Virus record (IMG/VR): IMGVR_UViG_3300037189_009721
Span: 1 to 26,659 of that record
Reading direction: 5' to 3' (one strand)
Length of the DNA: 26,659 nucleotides
Source of the DNA: a virus
Part shown: positions 22,924 through 26,659 of the stretch, piece after piece
Layout: the number at the start of each line of letters is the position of its first letter
Numbering within the stretch: position 1 is the first letter of the stretch
The notes under the pieces: generated by a model
Seen by the model: only the letters and a program-made list of their open reading frames with translations
The model's database searches: none
What the model was told of the DNA's origin: nothing
Position numbers and translations under genes: made by a program

Positions 22924-23455
22924 CTATGGCAAAGCATTTGATAAAACAATCAAGCACGAAGGCGGGTATAATGATATACAAGGTGATAATGGAGGCCCTA
23001 CGAATTTTGGCGTTAGTTTGCGTTTTCTTAGTTTACTTTACAAAGATTGTGGCATTGGCGATTTTGACAATGATGGCGATGTTGATAAGGATGATATTAA
23101 AAAACTCACCATTGAAAATGCTAAAGAAATTTACTTTAAAGCTTTTTGGATTAAGCAAAAATGTGATTTGATTGATGACGATGAAATAGCCGCTAAACTT
23201 TTTGATTTATCTGTTAATACAGGATTGATTCAAGCTGCAAAACTCATACAAAGAGCGTGCAATCAATTTGGTAAAGATTTAACAGAAGATGGCAAGCTAG
23301 GCCCTAAAAGTATTATAGCTATTAATAACATTAATCCTGACGAGCTTTTAATTGCATATCGTTATGAATGCGTACAATTTTATTTAAATCTTGTCGAAAA
23401 AAATCCGAGCTTTTCAAAATTTATTAAAGGGTGGTTGCGCAGGGCTATAAGTTAA
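22916..23455 (+). CDS. Endolysin: GH108-type muramidase with EF-hand-like loop, 179 aa
   Basis: The enzyme would cleave the glycan of peptidoglycan at lysis. The N-terminus carries the family signature IKHEGGYNDIQGDNGGPTNF with E15 as the likely catalytic acid. The loop DFDNDGDVDKDD (residues 49-60) fits a dockerin/EF-hand calcium site, with acidic residues at its 1, 3, 5 and 12 positions. The C-terminal half (FDLSVNTGLIQAAKLIQRAC, EDGKLGPKSIIAIN) matches the peptidoglycan-binding part usual in this family. There is no signal peptide, so release depends on a holin. A Shine-Dalgarno (AGGAG, 22901-22905) lies in the previous gene. Confidence 0.9.
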   Translation: MANYGKAFDKTIKHEGGYNDIQGDNGGPTNFGVSLRFLSLLYKDCGIGDFDNDGDVDKDDIKKLTIENAKEIYFKAFWIKQKCDLIDDDEIAAKLFDLSVNTGLIQAAKLIQRACNQFGKDLTEDGKLGPKSIIAINNINPDELLIAYRYECVQFYLNLVEKNPSFSKFIKGWLRRAIS

Positions 23456-23796
23456 TGTCTGAGCGTGATGAGCAAATAAAACTTTTTCAATGGATTAAGC
23501 GAAATCCAAAAATAAAACCATTCGCATTGTATATTCCTAATGATGGAAAACGCAGCCCGCAATTAGGGGCAATATACAAGCGTATGGGACTACGTCCAGG
23601 AACAAGCGACATCTTTATTGCTATACCTACAAGACGTTACCATGGGCTGTGGATTGAGCTTAAATGGGGAAAAAATAAAGCAACTCCAGCACAACTTCAA
23701 TTTATTAATGATATGCGCTCACAAGGTTATTATGCGGAAGTAATTTGGGGTGCTGATGATGCTATTCAATTAATTAAAGATTACTTGTTATCTTAG
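23455..23796 (+). CDS. VRR-NUC domain nuclease, 113 aa
   Basis: A small nuclease of the PD-(D/E)xK superfamily. From the ATG at 23455, which shares a base with the endolysin stop, it is 113 aa; the frame is open 24 bases upstream inside the endolysin. Motifs: E6 in the first helix, IPNDGKRSPQLGAIYKRMGL, then D52 in RPGTSDIFIAIP and E68-x-K70 in GLWIELKWGKNKATPAQLQF. Free-standing VRR-NUC proteins are common in phages and may resolve branched DNA or trim DNA before packaging. It ends the rightward block. Confidence 0.9.
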   Translation: MSERDEQIKLFQWIKRNPKIKPFALYIPNDGKRSPQLGAIYKRMGLRPGTSDIFIAIPTRRYHGLWIELKWGKNKATPAQLQFINDMRSQGYYAEVIWGADDAIQLIKDYLLS

Positions 23797-23843
23797 GAGC
23801 CGCCTCTGAGGAGTGCAAAGACGGCTAGGGTAGAGCGGACGTT
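23797..23843. other. Junction between convergent blocks
   Basis: Forty-seven bases between the VRR-NUC stop and the SSB stop. Partial self-complementarity is visible: AGCCG (23798-23802) with CGGCT (23822-23826), or alternatively CCGCCTCT with AGAGCGG (23832-23838). Neither is followed by a T-run on either strand, so a classical terminator is not supported. Confidence 0.4.
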
Positions 23844-24248
23844 TTACCAGGGGATATCATCATCCAATAAAGGCCCTGATGATTTTACATTACCACTATT
23901 TTTATTTGTTTGTACAGCTTCTTCTTGTGGTGTGTTATTTAATATTTTAAATTCAGAAGCCGTAATGCTGGAACTAATTTTTTCAACGCCTGATTCATCT
24001 TTATATTTGTTTTGGTTAATTTTGCCCTCGACATAAACAATATCGCCTTTTTTAGCATATTTAGCCATAATTTCTGCCAATTTATTAAAGCCACAGACAT
24101 TGTGCCAGATAGTTTTTTCTTGTTTTTCACCATTTTTATCTTTCCATTTTTCATTCGTTGCAACAGAAAGTTTGGTGTATTGGATGCCATTATTATTTTT
24201 ACTTTCAATAAAACCGATACGCCCTAAAATAATTACTTTATTTATCAT
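23844..24248 (-). CDS. ssb: Single-stranded DNA-binding protein
   Basis: An OB-fold SSB of 134 aa, shorter than cellular SSBs (about 170-180 aa in enterics). The N-terminus MINKVIILGRIGFIESK, then the YTKLSVATNEKWKD and TIWHNVCGFNKLAEIMAKYA strands, and GDIVYVEGKI are the standard fold. The C-terminus is a short linker ending LLDDDIPW, the acidic tip that recruits partner proteins. It is the last gene of the leftward recombination operon, and its ATG lies inside the 55-aa gene upstream. It would protect single strands made by the RecE-like exonuclease. Confidence 0.95.
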   Translation of the reverse strand: MINKVIILGRIGFIESKNNNGIQYTKLSVATNEKWKDKNGEKQEKTIWHNVCGFNKLAEIMAKYAKKGDIVYVEGKINQNKYKDESGVEKISSSITASEFKILNNTPQEEAVQTNKNSGNVKSSGPLLDDDIPW

Positions 24249-24405
24249 TTTTTTTGCCTATTTTGTTGAGTTTGGTTATTAAATCCAATCTTTGGTTTTC
24301 TAAAACTAAATAACTTTTAATATCTTGTGCGCCAACTAGAGCCTTATTTAATTTCTTTAATTTACGATTAATAAGATAACGTTTTAATCTTTTAGAAAAT
24401 ATCAC
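24238..24405 (-). CDS. Small coiled-coil protein, GTG start, 55 aa
   Basis: The interval between recT and ssb holds one open frame on the minus strand, starting with GTG at 24405 and overlapping ssb by 11 nt. The product (MIFSKRLKRYLINRKLKKLN..., ...VLENQRLDLITKLNKIGKKN) is strongly basic with heptad-like leucines, probably one coiled coil. An AGGG lies 2-5 nt before the GTG, a weak and close ribosome site. No family is recognised. It may only couple translation into ssb, or it may be an accessory of the recombination module. Confidence 0.55.
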   Translation of the reverse strand: MIFSKRLKRYLINRKLKKLNKALVGAQDIKSYLVLENQRLDLITKLNKIGKKNDK

Positions 24406-24420
24406 GTCCCTGTGCCCCCA

Positions 24421-25401
24421 TTAGTTAGATTTGAGTTTATTAAGTTGATAGATAAGTATTTTGGCTTTGGTTTCAGTAAGCTCTTCAAGACAACTAACTT
24501 CTTGTTTGCTTAACATAGATGTGATTTGTTCTTGCGATGTGCCTAATTCTAACAATAATGATTCAATTTGTTTTAACTGCTCAAGTGTTACTGATGGATG
24601 CTCAAAGGGCTCATCTTGCACAGTTGGCGTGAACAATTCTTCCATTTCGTTTTTGGATTCAACTGGCTCATGCTCGAGAAAACCGATATTCATGTCTTCT
24701 GAAAGAGAAGCTTTTATATCTTGTATACCTGCTTCTTGAAATTCATCAAGCATTGCTGTTTTTTGCATTTCAGGGCTAGCTGGCAACCATTTAAACAATC
24801 TTCTTACAACAGTTTTTTTAGCCATTTCTTCAAAATGTGTTACCCAGGGCCCTTGATCTTTTGATTTGGAAGAACTTCTAATTTGATTAATTTCATCTAA
24901 ACTCATAACTTCAAACTGATGACCACCATCTTTAAGAATAGCGACTGCATAAACGGCTATTAAATTGCCTTTGTTATTCATTGCAGGCTTATGTTCAAGT
25001 TTCTCATGTAATCCAAATTCAAAATTAAAAAAATCATTTTCATATACAGCTCTAGCGACCAACGAAATAATTTTTCCAGAGCGTCTAGCTAAATCAATAA
25101 AGCCCCTATAACCAGGCATAAACTGGCATTCCATTGAATTGGTTTTAAAATTGTAAAATGGAATTAAATAACACTGCCCTAAAACGCCTGGCTCTAAACC
25201 TAATTGCGCTGCTTGCATAATTGAAGCGATAAATGTCGTTGGTTCGCATTGTTGTAATTTTGGGGTTTGGCGTAAACAAGTAAGAGCAATTCTAGCTAAA
25301 CGTGATGGAGACAAATGTTTTGGCAAACACATTGCCATTTGCGGCTCCATTTTCTTTAATAAACTTTGGATTGTATTTTGATTTGTCATTGCGTTACTCA
25401 T
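24421..25401 (-). CDS. recT: RecT-type single-strand annealing protein
   Basis: RecT anneals complementary strands made by its partner exonuclease. The start is set at the ATG at 25401, preceded by GGAG with 9 nt spacing (326 aa); the frame is open 24 bases further. The conserved core spans residues about 10-215, with SPSRLARIALTCLRQTPKLQ, FIASIMQAAQLGLEPGVLGQ, CYLIPFYNFKT, CQFMPGYRGFIDLARRSGKI and GPWVTHFEEMAKKTVVRRLF. A C-terminal extension of about 100 residues is acidic and helical, longer than that of E. coli RecT (269 aa in total). It lies 5 nt after the exonuclease gene, as expected for an Exo-RecT pair. Confidence 0.95.
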   Translation of the reverse strand: MSNAMTNQNTIQSLLKKMEPQMAMCLPKHLSPSRLARIALTCLRQTPKLQQCEPTTFIASIMQAAQLGLEPGVLGQCYLIPFYNFKTNSMECQFMPGYRGFIDLARRSGKIISLVARAVYENDFFNFEFGLHEKLEHKPAMNNKGNLIAVYAVAILKDGGHQFEVMSLDEINQIRSSSKSKDQGPWVTHFEEMAKKTVVRRLFKWLPASPEMQKTAMLDEFQEAGIQDIKASLSEDMNIGFLEHEPVESKNEMEELFTPTVQDEPFEHPSVTLEQLKQIESLLLELGTSQEQITSMLSKQEVSCLEELTETKAKILIYQLNKLKSN

Positions 25402-25406
25402 TCTAA

Positions 25407-26195
25407 TTACTCCGTTTTTAACCAAGCAGGTATTGAAAGTGTTTGTATTCCATAATCGGGGAATTCGTTTTTTTGTATATTTTTATTAAGCTCAACCATA
25501 AGCGTGTCAAATTCATTCGCGCCAAACTCTAGGGCTTCATCGTCAAGCTTATAGATGCCGATAGCATAAGGAGCTTCCTTTTCTACAGCAACAAAGATAA
25601 AGTTTTTAATGGGCTTATTTAAGCTCTCTAAGGCGCGTTTAATCATACCTGCTTGCAGATAGTAGCCATAGTTGTATGCGCTAGATTGAAAGCTTCTGAA
25701 TGAGGCGTCAGCAGATGTTTTTAAATCGATAACAATATCACCAAGCCAAGCATCAGGTCGTACTTTGCATTGCAAGCCAGTCAATTCATGTCGAAAAAAG
25801 ATAGAATTTTCGACACGATAGCCTTGTTGTAGGTATTGCTTAAACTCATGATTGTTAACAGCGTCTGCCATTTTGCTGGCTTCGGTAAAATGGTTTGCTT
25901 CTACGATATGTTTGCCTTCGCTGGCAATCATAAATTCTGCGTGCTCAGCTTTGCCTTCTTTAGTGCGTCGGTCAAAGCCTGGATTAACAATGTATCTATC
26001 ATTAAAGAAATGTGGCTCAAGCACTAATGTATGGACTAATTCACCGATAATTAGTGATGGCGTTTCTTTGAGTGATTGTTTGTGTTTGAAATGCATTGGG
26101 GATTTTTTAAAGCGCATTAAATCGCTTCGTGAGATACCTTCTGAGCTGTGATATTGCTCATTGGTAATTGCATGTATACCGTTTTCAAATTTCAT
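25407..26195 (-). CDS. RecE-like (exonuclease VIII-type) PD-(D/E)xK exonuclease
   Basis: A 5'-3' double-strand exonuclease that makes substrate for RecT. The start is set at the ATG at 26195, after GGAGTT with normal spacing; the frame is open to 26258, but that part overlaps the promoter and operator. The 262 aa match the catalytic C-terminal domain of RecE: ITNEQYHSSEGISRSDLMRF at the N-terminus, GELVHTLVLEP (H55), E129, D148 in CKVRPDAW, and D157-x-K159 in VIDLKTSADAS. The long N-terminal half of E. coli RecE is absent, as is common in phages. It is the first gene of the leftward operon. Confidence 0.9.
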   Translation of the reverse strand: MKFENGIHAITNEQYHSSEGISRSDLMRFKKSPMHFKHKQSLKETPSLIIGELVHTLVLEPHFFNDRYIVNPGFDRRTKEGKAEHAEFMIASEGKHIVEANHFTEASKMADAVNNHEFKQYLQQGYRVENSIFFRHELTGLQCKVRPDAWLGDIVIDLKTSADASFRSFQSSAYNYGYYLQAGMIKRALESLNKPIKNFIFVAVEKEAPYAIGIYKLDDEALEFGANEFDTLMVELNKNIQKNEFPDYGIQTLSIPAWLKTE

Positions 26196-26229
26196 TTTAT
26201 GAACTCCGCTACTCGTTATTAACAAGACA

Positions 26230-26258
26230 ATTATACTTAATATATTTTTATTCGTCAA
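26230..26258 (-). promoter_or_regulatory. Leftward early promoter for the recombination operon
   Basis: On the minus strand TTGACG (26258-26253) and a perfect TATAAT (26235-26230) are exactly 17 bp apart. The predicted transcript begins near 26223 and has a leader of about 28 nt with GGAG before the exonuclease ATG. The -35 lies in the left arm of the operator. Confidence 0.8.
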
Positions 26259-26272
26259 ACTATATTTGACGA
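26252..26272. promoter_or_regulatory. Shared 21-bp operator of the divergent early promoters
   Basis: TCGTCAAA (26252-26259) and TTTGACGA (26265-26272) are a perfect inverted repeat with a 5-bp spacer CTATA. Each arm contains the -35 (TTGACG) of one of the two divergent promoters. A dimeric repressor bound here would block both; the Cro-like product of the next gene is the obvious candidate. Confidence 0.8.
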
Positions 26273-26294
26273 TGAATATTTATTATAATATAGT
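26266..26294 (+). promoter_or_regulatory. Rightward early promoter for the Cro-like gene
   Basis: TTGACG (26266-26271) and TATAGT (26289-26294) are 17 bp apart, each 5/6. Transcription would begin near 26301, right at the Shine-Dalgarno AAGGAGGT (26301-26308), leaving a leader of only about 13 nt before the ATG at 26314. Confidence 0.8.
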
Positions 26295-26313
26295 TAGCTA
26301 AAGGAGGTACAAA

Positions 26314-26565
26314 ATGACTATAGATGAAGTTTTAAATCATTTCAAGAGTGAGTATAGGGTTTGTCAATTGTTAGGAATAGGAAGGCAGAATTTTACTTAT
26401 TGGAAAAAGAAAGGTTACATTACTTACATGCAGCAGCTTGAGCTTGAAAAGTTATCGGAAGGAGAGCTTAAAGCAAATATTCAAGACTTATACGACAGAT
26501 ATTCAAATCATAGCGTGAAAACAAAACAGGGTTTAAACAAACGTAAGGAAATAGCAAATGATTAA
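26314..26565 (+). CDS. Cro-like DNA-binding repressor, 83 aa
   Basis: A small helix-turn-helix protein of the Cro/YdaS type. The N-terminal 50 residues show the compact Cro pattern: MTIDEVLNHFKSEYRVCQLL then GIGRQNFTYWKKKGYITYMQ, where RVCQLLGIGRQNFTYWKKKG is the helix-turn-helix with W30 in the recognition helix and YITYMQQLELEKLS following. The C-terminal tail is basic and probably disordered. It has the best ribosome site in the window and a promoter overlapped by the operator, so autoregulation is likely. It overlaps the next gene by 8 nt. A CI-like antagonist is not in the window. Confidence 0.85.
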   Translation: MTIDEVLNHFKSEYRVCQLLGIGRQNFTYWKKKGYITYMQQLELEKLSEGELKANIQDLYDRYSNHSVKTKQGLNKRKEIAND

Positions 26566-26659
26566 GGCGTTAAGTTGGGCATTGAGGCAGCATCCTGATA
26601 AAGTCTCAAGCATTGAAAAGCTTGTTTTAATTGGAATGGCGGATATGTGCGATGAAGAC
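26558..26659 (+). CDS. Replication-initiator-like protein, N-terminus (3' truncated by window)
   Basis: Only 34 codons are visible: MIKALSWALRQHPDKVSSIE, then KLVLIGMADMCDED. The LSWAL...KLVLIGMAD pattern is the start of the N-terminal winged-helix domain found in phage replication O-like and DnaT-like proteins that bind origins. The ATG overlaps the Cro-like stop, and AAGGAA (26545-26550) gives the ribosome site. Position directly after Cro agrees with a lambda-type cro-O arrangement. The gene's function is inferred from this short piece. Confidence 0.6.
   Translation, partial: MIKALSWALRQHPDKVSSIEKLVLIGMADMCDED

Noticed and set aside
23797-23843. Bidirectional terminator between VRR-NUC and ssb
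   Set aside because: Partial stems are visible but neither strand has a T-run after them, so intrinsic termination is not supported.
24012-24282. Plus-strand frames over ssb
   Set aside because: Phenylalanine-rich shadows of the lysine-rich SSB reading frame; no ribosome site.
26196-26258. N-terminal extension of the RecE-like exonuclease with a hydrophobic start
   Set aside because: It would be read from DNA holding the promoter and operator, upstream of the predicted transcript start; the ATG at 26195 has its own GGAG.
1-26659. CRISPR arrays, tRNA genes, insertion sequences, integrase or attachment site
   Set aside because: None could be seen by reading: no regularly spaced short repeats, no cloverleaf ending in a CCA-type stem, no transposase or integrase motif. 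A computed scan was not possible.

Overview
The window is a contiguous piece of an AT-rich, tailed double-stranded DNA phage or prophage with a P22-type (short-tailed, podovirus-like) virion. The order large terminase, portal, scaffold, P22-type coat with inserted domain, gp4-like connector, gp10-like stabilisation protein, three glycine/glutamine-rich ejection-type proteins, then tail fibres is the P22 head-to-tail order. The coding style (Shine-Dalgarno starts, sigma70-type promoters, an Exo/RecT/SSB module, SSB tail ending DDDIPW) suggests a proteobacterial host, perhaps a low-GC gammaproteobacterium. That is an inference: no host gene, integrase, tRNA or attachment site is visible.

Layout. 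Positions 1-22128 (+) hold packaging, head, tail and fibre genes in one long late block, closed by a strong intrinsic terminator (22132-22158). Inside it, between portal and scaffold, lies a run of tiny lysine-rich proteins. An antisense HNH endonuclease gene (3934-4497) interrupts the run. After it comes a compact regulatory cassette (4898-5377): a 30-bp dyad, an exact match to the bacterial chromosomal parS sequence, a small winged-helix-like gene, a second near-perfect parS, a sigma70 promoter, and a roughly 100-nt possibly structured leader ahead of the scaffold gene. Positions 22191-23796 (+) hold a lysis-like cassette (small membrane protein, membrane-anchored DUF1353 protein, GH108 muramidase with an EF-hand-like loop) and a VRR-NUC nuclease. 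Positions 23844-26195 (-) are a recombination operon: RecE-like exonuclease, RecT, a 55-aa GTG-start protein, and SSB. At 26230-26308 two divergent promoters place their -35 boxes in the two arms of one 21-bp operator. This faces a Cro-like repressor gene (26314-26565, +) and the start of a replication-initiator-like gene that runs off the end.

How it works together (inference): the Cro-like protein and/or a CI-like partner outside the window would set both divergent early promoters through the single operator. The leftward operon would supply single-strand annealing recombination. The late block would build the capsid, with hairpins around the coat gene start and end that could tune the very high coat expression. 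The most unusual element is the pair of chromosomal-type parS sites around a small gene just upstream of the capsid promoter, with no parA or parB in view. This suggests that the phage is read by the host ParB.
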